A stretch of DNA of 64,000 nt from Nonomuraea polychroma. Its GTDB lineage: Bacteria; Actinomycetota; Actinomycetes; Streptosporangiales; Streptosporangiaceae. The position numbers and the translations under genes are program-made. This document shows, one piece after another, positions 40,455 to 48,680 of this stretch. A model generated the notes under the pieces. The model was not told the origin of the DNA. It searched no databases and was given only the letters and a program-made list of their open reading frames with translations. Where the stretch lies: contig NZ_SAUN01000001.1 in assembly GCF_004011505.1 (NCBI RefSeq), positions 9,513,501-9,577,500 of the forward strand, read 5' to 3'. How positions within the stretch are numbered: position 1 is the first letter of the stretch; every line of letters begins with the position of its first letter.

Positions 40455-40493
40455 CTCCGGCGACCAGGTTTCCTCTCCACCTGGTCGCCGGAG
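40455..40493. terminator. Bidirectional terminator hairpin
   Basis: CTCCGGCGACCAGGT (40455-40469) and ACCTGGTCGCCGGAG (40479-40493) form a perfect 15-bp stem with a 9-base pyrimidine loop, exactly in the gap between the convergent SRPBCC and Rieske genes. Confidence 0.9.
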
Positions 40494-40497
40494 CCGA

Positions 40498-40872
40498 TCA
40501 AGCCAGGCTGATCTTCCCCTTCGCGACCTTGATCTTCTTACGCGCGAGCGGCCGCTTCGCAGGACCCTGCACCACCGCCCCGGTCGAGGCGCTGAACTTG
40601 CTGCCGTGGCACGGGCAGTTGATCGTGCCCCGGCTCACGCTCGCCACCGCGCAGCCCTGGTGGGTGCACTTGGCGCTGAAGCACCGGTAAACGCCCTTCT
40701 TCGGCTGGGTGATCACGTACTTGCCCTTGATGATCCGGCCGCCACCGAGCGGGATGCTCTTGGTCGTGGCGAGCACGGGGCCGGCCGCCGCCTCGGCCCG
40801 GCCGGGCCACAGGAACACGACTCCGGCGCCCGCGGCGCCACCTCGGACGATCAATGCACGGCGTGTGAGCAT
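40498..40872 (-). CDS. Exported Rieske [2Fe-2S] protein
   Basis: 124 residues. A twin-arginine-like signal ('MLTRRALIVRGGAAGAGV') with cleavage near AEA is followed by a Rieske domain with 'CTHQGCAV' and 'CPCHGSKF', the four iron-sulfur ligands C-x-H and C-x-x-H. Transported folded by Tat, it would sit outside the membrane and carry electrons for an unknown partner. GGAGG before ATG 40872. Next to the OmpR two-component genes on the same strand, 45 bases downstream, so it may belong to that operon. Confidence 0.9.
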   Translation of the reverse strand: MLTRRALIVRGGAAGAGVVFLWPGRAEAAAGPVLATTKSIPLGGGRIIKGKYVITQPKKGVYRCFSAKCTHQGCAVASVSRGTINCPCHGSKFSASTGAVVQGPAKRPLARKKIKVAKGKISLA

Positions 40873-40916
40873 GTTGCCTCCTTCAACCGTCCTGACGTCC
40901 GCCGGCCACTGGTGGT

Positions 40917-42251
40917 TCACGTGTGACAGAAGGGAAACCTGGCGACGAACCCGCCGCCGGCGTACACGAGCGTGCCTTGGTGCAGGGTCGCGATGTCGCG
41001 TGCGATCGGCAGCCCGAGCCCGGCGCCTCCCGCGTCCCTGGCCCGTGCCTCGTCCAGCCTGGTGAAGCGGTCGAACACCGCCTCGCGCTGCTCGAACGGG
41101 ATCCCCGGCCCGTCGTCGAGCACCTCGAGCACGGCCTCGTCCGCCTCGGCGTGCACGCGTACGCGGACCGTCGAGGCGGCGTGACGTACCGCGTTGTCGG
41201 TCAGGTTCGTCACCAGGCGGTCGAGATGCGCCCTGGAGCCCTTCATCACCACGTCGGGCTCGATGTCCAGCTCCACCTGTACCTCCGGCCGCCGGCGGGC
41301 CCGCAGCGACGCCTCTGCCGCCACCTGTCCGAGATCCAGCTCAGTGGTCCGCAGCGGCTCGCCCGCGTCCAGCTTGGCCAGCATGAGCAGGTCGGCGGCC
41401 AGGGACTGCAGGCGCTCGATGTCGGCCAGCGCCTCCCTGGTCAGCTCGCTCGGCTCGGCGAGCTCCAGCCGGGCGCGGAGGGTGGCGATGGGGCTGCGCA
41501 GCTCGTGGGCCGCGTCGGCGACGAACCGCTTGTGCGTCCCCACGGCCGTCTCCAGGCGGTCGAGTGTGCCGTTCACGGTGGTCGCGAGCGCCGCGATCTC
41601 GTCCTTCGACCGCGGTACGGGGACGCGCTGGTGCAGGTCACGGGCGGTGATATGGGCGACCTTGGCCCTGATCGCGGCCACGGGGGCAAGCGCGCGGCTC
41701 ACCGCGAACCACGTCATGGCGGCCACCACGAGCAGCACCGCGGGCACGCCGGGCAACAACGCGCCGTACAGCGTCTGCACGGCCTCCTCGGCGCCGGCCA
41801 GCGACGCCCTTGACCACAACATGGCGGGGCCGGTCTGAGTGGTGACCTCCATCCCGGCGACGGCGTACTCGGTGGGCTCGGCCCACTCCTTGATCACGCC
41901 ACCCTTGTCCGCGGTCAGCACGACATCGGGGTCGGCCACCGCGGCTGCCGTGCCGTCCTTGAGGTGCACCAGGCCTGCCTTGTCCGCCGTCTCGGCGGGC
42001 ACCTGGACCGGGGTGCCGGGCACTATCGCGATCGTCTGGGCGAGCGGCGCCGCGGCCTCGGCCTTCCTGATCGCCTCGGCGTCCGCGCTGCTCACCAGGC
42101 TGCCGCGCAAGGCGATCACCAAAACCAGGGCCACGATCCCGAGGACGAGCGCCACGACCAGCGTCGCTGCCGCGGTCGCCCGCACCCGCACGGACGAAAG
42201 CCCCACGGCCGGCCGCCACCTGAACCCGAGGGCCGGCCGCCACCCGATCAT
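40917..42251 (-). CDS. OmpR-partner sensor histidine kinase
   Basis: 444 residues. Span 1 at about 24-50 ('TLVVALVLGIVALVLVIAL'), an extracellular sensor of about 110 residues, span 2 ('LLPGVPAVLLVVAAMTWFAV'), a HAMP, then HisKA 'VADAAHELRSPIATLRARLE' and HATPase 'VTNLTDNAVRHAAS' and 'DDGPGIPFEQREAVFDRF'. Overlaps the response-regulator gene by four bases. The call is secure; the stimulus is not known. Confidence 0.94.
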   Translation of the reverse strand: MIGWRPALGFRWRPAVGLSSVRVRATAAATLVVALVLGIVALVLVIALRGSLVSSADAEAIRKAEAAAPLAQTIAIVPGTPVQVPAETADKAGLVHLKDGTAAAVADPDVVLTADKGGVIKEWAEPTEYAVAGMEVTTQTGPAMLWSRASLAGAEEAVQTLYGALLPGVPAVLLVVAAMTWFAVSRALAPVAAIRAKVAHITARDLHQRVPVPRSKDEIAALATTVNGTLDRLETAVGTHKRFVADAAHELRSPIATLRARLELAEPSELTREALADIERLQSLAADLLMLAKLDAGEPLRTTELDLGQVAAEASLRARRRPEVQVELDIEPDVVMKGSRAHLDRLVTNLTDNAVRHAASTVRVRVHAEADEAVLEVLDDGPGIPFEQREAVFDRFTRLDEARARDAGGAGLGLPIARDIATLHQGTLVYAGGGFVARFPFCHT

Positions 42252-42919
42252 GCGGCCTCCAACCGGTAGCCGGCCCCGCGGACCGTCATGAGCGTCGTCC
42301 GGCCGAACGGCACGTCGATCTTCCTGCGCAGGGCGCTGATGTAGACCTCGACGATGTTCGGATCGCCGTCGTAGGAGAAGTCCCAGGCCTGGGCCAGCAG
42401 CTCGCTCTTGGAGACCACCTCGCCAGGGCGCCGCGCGAGCGCGTGCAGCACCGCGAACTCCTTCGGTGTCAGCCCGATCTCCACCTCGCCTCTGCGGCAT
42501 CGCAACCCGGCCGGATCAATGACCAGGTCCCCGACGGTGATCGACACCGGGCGCTCATGCCCGCCCCGCCGCACCAGCGCGCGCAGCCGGGCCAGCAGCA
42601 CCACGTACGAGAACGGCTTGGCCAGGTAGTCGTCGGCCCCGTTGTCGAGCGCCTCGGCCTCGTCGTAGATGCCGTCCTTGGCCGTGAGCATCATGATCGG
42701 CGTCCAGTCGCCCGCCTCGCGCAGCCGGGAGCAGATCGTGTACCCGTTCATCCTGGGCACCATCACATCCAGGACGATCACGTCGTACGTGTTCTCGGTG
42801 GCCATCCACAGCCCGTCGCGCCCGTCGTGGGCCACGTCCACGGCGAAGCCCTCACCCGCCAGCCCGCCCTTGATCAGGTCGGCCAGCCGTTCCTCGTCCT
42901 CCACCAGTAAGACTCGCAC
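42248..42919 (-). CDS. OmpR/PhoB-type response regulator
   Basis: 223 residues from GTG 42919. Receiver: 'VLLVEDEERLADLIK', phosphoacceptor in 'VIVLDVMVPRMNG' and 'DYLAKPFSY'. Winged helix: 'LTPKEFAVLHALARRPGEVV' to 'VYISALRRKI' and 'VRGAGYRLE'. It is first in an operon with the kinase and probably the Rieske gene, and divergent from the secreted-protein gene across repeats at 42954-42988. Confidence 0.95.
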   Translation of the reverse strand: MRVLLVEDEERLADLIKGGLAGEGFAVDVAHDGRDGLWMATENTYDVIVLDVMVPRMNGYTICSRLREAGDWTPIMMLTAKDGIYDEAEALDNGADDYLAKPFSYVVLLARLRALVRRGGHERPVSITVGDLVIDPAGLRCRRGEVEIGLTPKEFAVLHALARRPGEVVSKSELLAQAWDFSYDGDPNIVEVYISALRRKIDVPFGRTTLMTVRGAGYRLEAA

Positions 42920-42953
42920 GCCATACAGAGTCTCTCAGTCGACCTAAAGCCAA

Positions 42954-42988
42954 CCTGAAGATCGTTTATGGCCTCTTCAGGATCGTTT
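42954..42988. promoter_or_regulatory. Probable response-regulator binding repeats
   Basis: CCTGAAG (42954-42960) is inverted as CTTCAGG (42975-42981), and GATCGTTT is directly repeated at 42960-42967 and 42981-42988, a 21-bp step (two helical turns). Located between the divergent OmpR operon and the secreted-protein gene, as expected for an autoregulatory OmpR-type site. Confidence 0.55.
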
Positions 42989-43043
42989 CAGGTACGGCGG
43001 GCCAGTGTCGGGGGCGTTCGACCGACCCTAGTGAGGAGAATCC

Positions 43044-43475
43044 ATGTTCAAGCGACGTCTCGCGGTGCTCGGCGCGGTCTGCGCGCTCGCGCTCACCGGC
43101 CTGGCCGGTTCCGCCCTGGCCGACGAGCCGCACTCGACCGCGGGCGCCAAGGTGACGTGCACGACCAGCGACGGCAAGACCATCGAGCTGCCCGCGGTCC
43201 AGCCGGGCGAGCCGATGGGTGTCCTGGTCACCCCGGACGGGGAGGTGAAGAAGGTCGATCCCGACGAGACGGTGAGGCTGCACGCCGTTCCCGCGGAGGA
43301 GCTGCCGGACGGGGTCGAGCCGCCCGCCCTGGTGGAGAGGGTCGAGCAGGACGGCGCGGTGCCCGCCCGTCCCGCCGTGCCGGGTGACGGCCCGGCCGTC
43401 CCCTCGAAGGTCGGCACGGCCCCCGAAGGTGGCCCCGCCATGGCCGTCTCGATCGTCTGCAAGAAGCCCGAGTAG
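43044..43475 (+). CDS. Small secreted protein
   Basis: 143 residues. Sec signal 'FKRRLAVLGAVCALALTGLA' with cleavage after SALA. The mature part is acidic and Pro-rich with two cysteines (VTCTTSDGK and SIVCKKPE) that could form one disulfide joining the ends. No family recognised. GTGAGGAG-like site before the ATG. The divergent OmpR/kinase pair may control it; it could be the sensed or released product. Confidence 0.75.
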   Translation: MFKRRLAVLGAVCALALTGLAGSALADEPHSTAGAKVTCTTSDGKTIELPAVQPGEPMGVLVTPDGEVKKVDPDETVRLHAVPAEELPDGVEPPALVERVEQDGAVPARPAVPGDGPAVPSKVGTAPEGGPAMAVSIVCKKPE

Positions 43476-44552
43476 TCACTGAGCGAACGACGGGTGCGGC
43501 CCCAGAGCCCAGTACTCGAAGAGGCCGTGGCCGACGAGCCCGTCGTACTCGAAGCGCCCGACGGCGTCCACCAGGCCCCACATCCTGGCGGCGTCGTCGG
43601 GCAGCCGGTACGTCACGCCCTGCACCACGGGCCCGGGACCCTGGTACATGCCGTGCCGCCAGTCCGGTTCCAGCCCGTAGCCGGTGCCCACCATGAGATG
43701 CACCGGCAGGAGGGGCGTGCAGTGCACGTCGAACGGCTTGCCGCCGGGCGGTGAGAAGGTGATCACGGCCTCGACGACGTCCCGGGTGCCGGGGGCGTAC
43801 ACGGGGCGGTAGTCGGGCCGGCCGAGATACTCCTCCTCCCGCCCGTCCGGCCAGACGCGCACGGCCTCCTCCAGCAGCCGCCGACCGCGCTCGTCCTCCT
43901 GGACGATGCAGAGGATGGCGTGGTCGTCGAACTGCATCGGCGCGTAGAGCCAGTAGAACGTGCCGGGGTTCTTGGCCTGGATGCCGGGCGGCTCCGGCTC
44001 GCCGACCGGCCTGATGCCCCAGGACCGGTCCCTGGTGCCCTGCCAGCGGTCGGGGGTGACCGGGATGTCCTCCTCGCCGATCCTGATATTTCCGGACCAG
44101 CGCCCGGTCTGCGCCAGGCGTACCGAGTCGAACATGACGCGCTCCTGCCACCGCAGGAAATGCCGGGGTTCGAGGGTCGCCGGAATCGTGCCTTCCCAGA
44201 GCAGGTCGAAGGACAGGCCATGCTCGTTCGGCTCCAGGACCACCCTGAGGCGCTTGAGCCCTTCGACGACCTCGACGCGGAAGGGGCCGATCCCGGCGTC
44301 CATCCGGTCGGCGCCCAGCTCGCGCGAGGCCCGCACGACACGGTGCAGGTCGTGGTGGCGTACGCAGGCGAAGGCGTCGGTGACGCCCAGGTTGGGGTAC
44401 TGGCCGAGGCCGACGATCAGCATGAGCTCATCGGTGCCGGCGTGGCAGTTGAAGTAGTAGCGGTCGTAGAAGTTGCGGTCGGAGGTGGCCACGTGCCGCA
44501 TGACCTGGGCAGCCTGGTGGACGGGGTAGTCGTCGAGCGGTGACAGCGTCAT
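43476..44552 (-). CDS. Conserved hypothetical protein (lipocalin/CrtC-like fold suspected)
   Basis: 358 residues rich in strands and aromatic residues. Segments: 'NFYDRYYFNCHAGTDELMLI', 'SFDLLWEGTIPATLEPRHFL', 'DRSWGIRPVGEPEPP' and 'FYWLYAPMQFDDHAILCIVQ'. The 'DRSWG.R' motif recalls proteins related to hydroxyneurosporene/CrtC-like AttH domains, which have two lipocalin-like barrels. The substrate is unknown, and I hold the fold suggestion loosely. Faces the secreted-protein gene convergently with no gap. ATG 44552 follows the natural start of similarity. Confidence 0.65.
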   Translation of the reverse strand: MTLSPLDDYPVHQAAQVMRHVATSDRNFYDRYYFNCHAGTDELMLIVGLGQYPNLGVTDAFACVRHHDLHRVVRASRELGADRMDAGIGPFRVEVVEGLKRLRVVLEPNEHGLSFDLLWEGTIPATLEPRHFLRWQERVMFDSVRLAQTGRWSGNIRIGEEDIPVTPDRWQGTRDRSWGIRPVGEPEPPGIQAKNPGTFYWLYAPMQFDDHAILCIVQEDERGRRLLEEAVRVWPDGREEEYLGRPDYRPVYAPGTRDVVEAVITFSPPGGKPFDVHCTPLLPVHLMVGTGYGLEPDWRHGMYQGPGPVVQGVTYRLPDDAARMWGLVDAVGRFEYDGLVGHGLFEYWALGPHPSFAQ

Positions 44553-44610
44553 GACCGGCTTTGTAGCAAGCGCTTGGTAAGCCGTCAACGGAGGCGTGGC
44601 CGGACACAGG

Positions 44611-44643
44611 AGAAGCGCGCCCCCTTGCCGGGGGCGCGCTTCT
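44611..44643. terminator. Terminator hairpin downstream of the CwsA-like gene
   Basis: AGAAGCGCGCCCCC (44611-44624) and GGGGGCGCGCTTCT (44630-44643) form a perfect 14-bp stem with loop TTGCC, nine bases after the minus-strand stop at 44653. Confidence 0.88.
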
Positions 44644-44652
44644 CTGGCGAGA

Positions 44653-45153
44653 TCAAGGCATCTTGCGCGATGTCTCATCCGCCTTGTTCGACACGTTGGC
44701 CGCGATCCGGTCCGCGGACTCGGCGGTCCTTTCCGCCTTCTCGTTGACCCATCGTGAGGCATCGGAGGCGGATTCCTTCATGTGCTCGGTCCACTGCTGG
44801 GCATTGCGGCGGTAGGCCATGTAGCCCATCGCTCCTATGGCAACGCCGGTCATGAGAACGAGCATCGGCCACCGCCGCGCCCGCGTGGGCGTCGGGTCGA
44901 TCTTCCTGGCCGCCGTGGTCAGCATGTGGCTGACCCGGGGGGCGAACTGATCTTCGAACCCGTGCGCCGCGGACTCCAGCCGAGGCGCCGCCCAGTAGCG
45001 GGCGTCTTCGATCCGATGAGCGGCGGCCATCTTGGCCTGGTCCGCCATCGGTGCCATGCGGTGACCGGTTCGCACGGCCTGGGCCTTCATTCGACCCATC
45101 CACGTGGCCGGTACATCTATGACCACGCGGCGTCTTCTCAGTGTCAGGGACAC
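44653..45153 (-). CDS. CwsA-like/DUF5324 cell-wall protein
   Basis: 166 residues. A basic N-terminal half with amphipathic helices is followed by a single transmembrane span ('WPMLVLMTGVAIGAMGYMAY', about 110-130) and a charged C-terminal coiled tail ('AERTAESADRIAANVSNKAD'). Position directly before ppiA matches Rv0008c/CwsA in mycobacteria, which helps polar growth and binds CrgA and Wag31. GTG 45153 has GGGGAGG five bases upstream. The call rests mostly on position and architecture. Confidence 0.65.
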   Translation of the reverse strand: MSLTLRRRRVVIDVPATWMGRMKAQAVRTGHRMAPMADQAKMAAAHRIEDARYWAAPRLESAAHGFEDQFAPRVSHMLTTAARKIDPTPTRARRWPMLVLMTGVAIGAMGYMAYRRNAQQWTEHMKESASDASRWVNEKAERTAESADRIAANVSNKADETSRKMP

Positions 45154-45311
45154 GACAACCTCCCCTGTCGTTGGGGCCCCGAGCCTGACCTTCCCTGGGC
45201 AAGGCGGCTCAATCATGGCCGTCCGTGGGAGGATGGCTCTGAAGGCCGTACGGCCATAGTCCTCAAAACACCACAAAACCAACCCTGTGCATAGAGGGGG
45301 GCAGCTGTCTC

Positions 45312-45848
45312 GTGGCTGAGAAGCTGATCGCAAACCTGCAGACCAATCGCGGAAATATCAAGGTAGAACTCTTCCCTACCAAGGCCCCGAAAACGGTACG
45401 CAACTTCGTGGAGCTGGCGGAAGGCTCCCGCGAATGGACGCACCCGGGCACCGGTGAGAAGAGCACCGCCCGCTACTACGACGGCACGATCTTCCACCGG
45501 GTGATCCCCGGCTTCATGATCCAGGGCGGTGACCCCCTGGGGCAGGGCATCGGCGGACCCGGCTACGAGTTCGACGACGAGATCCACCCCGAGCTGTGGT
45601 TCAACCGGCCGTACCTGCTGGCCATGGCCAACGCCGGGATCCGCTTCGGCAAGGGCACCAACGGCTCGCAATTCTTCATCACCGTCGTGCCGACGCCGCA
45701 CCTCAACGGCAAGCACACCATCTTCGGCGAGGTGATCGAGGGCCAGGAGGTCGTCGACGCCATCGCTAAGACCCGCACCGACGGCCGGGACCGGCCGGTG
45801 GAGGATGTGGTCCTGGAATCGGTCACCATCGACCGCATCCAGTCCTAA
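45312..45848 (+). CDS. ppiA: Peptidyl-prolyl cis-trans isomerase, cyclophilin type
   Basis: 178 residues, cytoplasmic. Cyclophilin core: 'FHRVIPGFMIQGGDPLGQG' (R, F, M and Q of the active site), 'LAMANAGIRFGKGTNGSQFF' and 'LNGKHTIFGEVIEGQEVVDA' (H of the active site). Catalyses proline isomerisation in folding. Starts at GTG 45312 with GGGGGG upstream. Divergent from the CwsA-like gene exactly as in M. tuberculosis Rv0008c-Rv0009. Confidence 0.95.
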   Translation: MAEKLIANLQTNRGNIKVELFPTKAPKTVRNFVELAEGSREWTHPGTGEKSTARYYDGTIFHRVIPGFMIQGGDPLGQGIGGPGYEFDDEIHPELWFNRPYLLAMANAGIRFGKGTNGSQFFITVVPTPHLNGKHTIFGEVIEGQEVVDAIAKTRTDGRDRPVEDVVLESVTIDRIQS

Positions 45849-46514
45849 CGGCCCCCTGAGGGCCCGGCCCTCCCACGCACCCGCTCCACCGCGGGCGTAT
45901 GCCTCCCGCCCTATGGCGGCGAGGCACCAAAGGTGCCACGACCCGCCCAGGCCGCTGTCATGCGGCGGTGCGTGGCGCCTACGGCGGTTGGAGGCGCCTA
46001 CGGCGGTGCGTGGCGCCTACGAGCGGCCGGTTGCTCACGGGACGAGGCGCCCATCGGTCGCGCCGCCGGCTAATGCGGCATCTTGCGCGTGAAACGGCGT
46101 CATGCGCCTGCGGGCGCCACTCGCCTACTGCTGTGTCATGTGCCTGCGACTGTGATACGCGCCTGCGGTGCGTGGCGTCTGCGGCAGTGCCGACGGCTCA
46201 TCGCGGCGTTGAGGTGTCACGGTGGTGCGCTCGCGGCCGTGCCCGCGGGTCGCCTGTGGCGAGGACGAGCGCTTACGGCGCGGTGCCGAGCGCTCCCGCG
46301 CGGTGCCGCGCGGTGCCGCGGTGCCGCGGTGCCGCGCGGCACCGACGGACCCATGCCAGGACGTCCCCATGCCAAGCGGCAAGGCGCAAGGGGCGCCGTC
46401 GGACAGAGGTGCGGTTGGCAGACGAATGGCGCGGACGGCCGCCTGAGGGCTCTCAGGCGGCCGGAGCGGGGACGAGGGCACGCGGCGGCCCCGCGCAAGC
46501 CATAGGCTTTCGTC
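45849..46514. repeat. Gene-free, repeat-rich intergenic region
   Basis: No convincing gene in about 665 bases. GGCGCCTACG recurs at 45974, 45993 and 46012 (19-bp steps), and similar 'TGCGxxTGCGG' units continue to about 46170. At 46290-46335 GGTGCCGCG units repeat in tandem, able to form several hairpins. It lies between ppiA and the rhomboid gene and looks like a decayed or slippage-grown repeat tract. Confidence 0.6.
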
Positions 46515-47405
46515 ATGACCAGCCAGCCGCCCAGCCCGCCCCCTCAGCCCGAGCAGCCGGCTGAGGCAGTGCCCACGTGCTACCGGCATCCCGACAAGGA
46601 GACCTGGGTCCGCTGCCAGCGCTGCGAGCGTCCCATCTGCCCTGACTGCATGCGCGACGCGGCGGTCGGCTTCCAGTGCCCGGAATGCGTGGCAGAGGGC
46701 AACCGCGGGATCCGCCAGGCCAAGTCCGCCTTCGGCGGCAACCTCGTGCGCACCACCTACGTCACCTGGGCCATCCTGGGCCTCACCGGGCTGGTCTACG
46801 CCGCCCAGTGGCTGACGGGTGGCGCGCTCACCGTGGATCTGGGGATGTGGCCGGCCGGGGTCGCCGTGGGCCAGTTCTATCGGCTGGTCACCTCGGCTTT
46901 CGTGCACAGCACCGGCAGCTTCCTCCTCCACATCCTCTTCAACGCCTGGGCTATCTACGCGATCGGCCCTTACCTCGAGCGAGCCTTCGGGCATCTCCGC
47001 TTCCTGGCCCTCTACCTGCTCAGCGCGCTGGGTGGCTCGGTGCTCAGCCTCTGGCTGGACCCGGTCAACACGCTGACCGTCGGCGCCTCAGGAGCGGTCT
47101 TCGGGATGTTCGGCGCCGTGTTCGTCGTGGGCCGCAAGCTCAACCTGGACGTGCGGGGTATCACCCTGATCATCGCCCTCAACCTGGCTATCACGTTCGT
47201 GCTGCCCGCGATCTCCGGTTTGCGCATCAGTTGGACCGGACACGTCGGCGGCCTGGTGACAGGCACGCTGCTGGCCGCGGCGTTGGCCTATGCCCCGAAG
47301 AACGGCAGAACCGTGTGGCACGTGCTGGCGATCGCTGGAGCGCTGGCCCTGTTCGTGGCGCTCGTGCTGGTTCGCGTCCCAGCGATTGTCAGCATGTTGA
47401 GCTGA
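46515..47405 (+). CDS. Rhomboid-family intramembrane serine protease
   Basis: 296 residues. A cysteine-rich N-terminal zinc-binding segment ('CYRHPDKETWVRCQRCERPI' and 'CPDCMRDAAVGFQCPEC') precedes six to seven membrane spans. Catalytic Ser lies in 'VGASGAVFGMFG' and His in 'WTGHVGGLVTG'; 'HILFNAWAIYAIGPYLER' is the rhomboid HxxxN-type region. Cleaves membrane proteins within the bilayer. Corresponds in position to Rv0010c/Rv0110-type genes near ppiA; a cytosolic zinc domain is common in actinobacterial members. Confidence 0.92.
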   Translation: MTSQPPSPPPQPEQPAEAVPTCYRHPDKETWVRCQRCERPICPDCMRDAAVGFQCPECVAEGNRGIRQAKSAFGGNLVRTTYVTWAILGLTGLVYAAQWLTGGALTVDLGMWPAGVAVGQFYRLVTSAFVHSTGSFLLHILFNAWAIYAIGPYLERAFGHLRFLALYLLSALGGSVLSLWLDPVNTLTVGASGAVFGMFGAVFVVGRKLNLDVRGITLIIALNLAITFVLPAISGLRISWTGHVGGLVTGTLLAAALAYAPKNGRTVWHVLAIAGALALFVALVLVRVPAIVSMLS

Positions 47406-47440
47406 GCTTCCCCAGGCTGTGGAAAAGACTGTGGAAGGAA

Positions 47441-47686
47441 CTACCTCCAGCGGGTGGAAAGAACCACACCGAAGATGATGAAAACAAACCCGATCAGCAG
47501 GTTCCAGTTCTGGAGGTCGCCGATGAAGGGTGTCTGCGGCGCGACGTAGTACACCGCGATCCAGAGGATGCCGATGATCCACGCGACGACCATCGTGGGG
47601 GCCAGCCAGCGGGGGCTGACCTTGACCTGCTGGGACCTCTGCGGCGGGGTGTAGACCGCCTTCTTGCGAGCCTTGGACTTGGGCAC
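47441..47686 (-). CDS. crgA: Cell division protein CrgA
   Basis: 81 residues. Basic N-terminus 'VPKSKARKKAVYTPPQ', then two transmembrane spans ('WLAPTMVVAWIIGILWIAVY' and 'NLLIGFVFIIFGVVLSTRW') joined by a short loop: exactly the CrgA layout. It coordinates FtsZ-ring and peptidoglycan proteins and links to CwsA and PbpA. GTG 47686 has AGGAG eight bases upstream. Convergent with the rhomboid gene (35 bases). The next 260 bases up to 47946 hold promoters and no further gene; the class E sortase found here in Streptomyces is absent. Confidence 0.95.
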   Translation of the reverse strand: MPKSKARKKAVYTPPQRSQQVKVSPRWLAPTMVVAWIIGILWIAVYYVAPQTPFIGDLQNWNLLIGFVFIIFGVVLSTRWR

Positions 47687-47946
47687 TGGGTTAACTCCTG
47701 CTGAGGGCCTGGGGCATCCGGATCGTCCGCAGGCTCTTCGTTTAGCGTAATTGAAGTGGGGTCCCAGAATAGTCGTCACGCGCACGTCATGGCGATCCCT
47801 GGCCGTCCTGATCCCCCAAATCGCCTGATAGAAGGCAGGGCGGGAAGCCCCGCGTACTCGGGTGCCGACCGCTGCCGCGCTGGTCGCGGCCACGCTGACC
47901 GTAGTCTGGAACCCATGGTGACACTCGACGAGGCGACCGTAAGGAA

Positions 47947-48519
47947 ATGAGCCGCGTGCTGGTTGTGGACAACCACGACAGCTTCGTCCACACGATCGTC
48001 CAGTACCTGCACGTGCTGGGCGCGGACTGTGACGTGCGGCCACGCGACCACGTGCGCGTGAGCGACGCCGACGGCTTCGACGGCGTGCTCATCAGCCCGG
48101 GACCCGGTACTCCCGAGGCGGCCGGCGTCAGCGTCCCCCTCGTCCGCCATGCCGCCGCGCGCGAGCAACCGCTGCTCGGCGTCTGCCTGGGCCACCAGGC
48201 CATCGCCATCGCCTTCGGCGCCACCGTCTCCCGCGCGCCTGAGCTCTTCCACGGCCAGACCAGCGACATCGTCCACGACGGCAAGGGCGTGTTCGAGACG
48301 CTGCCGTCGCCGGTGCGCATGACTCGCTACCACTCGCTCGCCGTGTTGCCGGAAACGGTGCCCGACGTGCTCGACGTGACCGCGCACACGGTGGACGGCG
48401 TCGTCATGGGCCTGCGCCACCGCCGGGCGCCCATCGAGGGCATCCAGTTCCACCCCGAGTCCGTCCTGTCGGAACACGGCTACACACTGCTCGAGAATTG
48501 GCTCCGGGGAACCGTGTAA
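47947..48519 (+). CDS. pabA: Glutamine amidotransferase component II of anthranilate/aminodeoxychorismate synthase
   Basis: 190 residues, class I glutamine amidotransferase. 'VLVVDNHDSFVHTIVQYLH' at the start, oxyanion 'VLISPGPGTPEAAG', nucleophile Cys in 'LLGVCLGHQAIA' and the His-Glu pair in 'IEGIQFHPESVLSEHGY'. Supplies ammonia from glutamine to TrpE or PabB. Which pathway it serves cannot be told; in mycobacteria the syntenic gene is called trpG, and the protein may serve both. AAGGAA precedes the ATG. Confidence 0.92.
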   Translation: MSRVLVVDNHDSFVHTIVQYLHVLGADCDVRPRDHVRVSDADGFDGVLISPGPGTPEAAGVSVPLVRHAAAREQPLLGVCLGHQAIAIAFGATVSRAPELFHGQTSDIVHDGKGVFETLPSPVRMTRYHSLAVLPETVPDVLDVTAHTVDGVVMGLRHRRAPIEGIQFHPESVLSEHGYTLLENWLRGTV

Positions 48520-48555
48520 CAAACGGCGGGTGTCCGGCGACTACCTAGTGAGCGT

Positions 48556-48591
48556 CCCCGCCGTTGCCCCCGAGCGGCGGGGGCGTTTTTT
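48556..48591 (+). terminator. Intrinsic terminator after pabA/trpG
   Basis: CCCCGCCG (48556-48563) pairs with CGGCGGGG (48575-48582), followed by GCG and six T (48586-48591): a classical Rho-independent terminator 37 bases after the stop codon. Confidence 0.92.
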
Positions 48592-48625
48592 CATGCCACG
48601 AGCCATCCAGCTCACGAGCAAGCGG

Positions 48626-48659
48626 AGGGCCGCCCGTCCACGAAGGGACGGGCGGCCCT
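48626..48659 (-). terminator. Hairpin terminator after pknB
   Basis: AGGGCCGCCCGTCC (48626-48639) and GGACGGGCGGCCCT (48646-48659) form a perfect 14-bp stem, extendable by flanking CGG/CCG bases, 21 bases beyond the pknB stop on the minus strand. No T-run follows. Confidence 0.8.
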
Positions 48660-48680
48660 TTCCGCCTGTATGACGCGACC

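Noticed and set aside
45960..46340. Repeat tract considered as a CRISPR-like array
   Set aside because: Repeats are 9-10 bases, degenerate and irregularly spaced, and no cas gene is present anywhere in the window.
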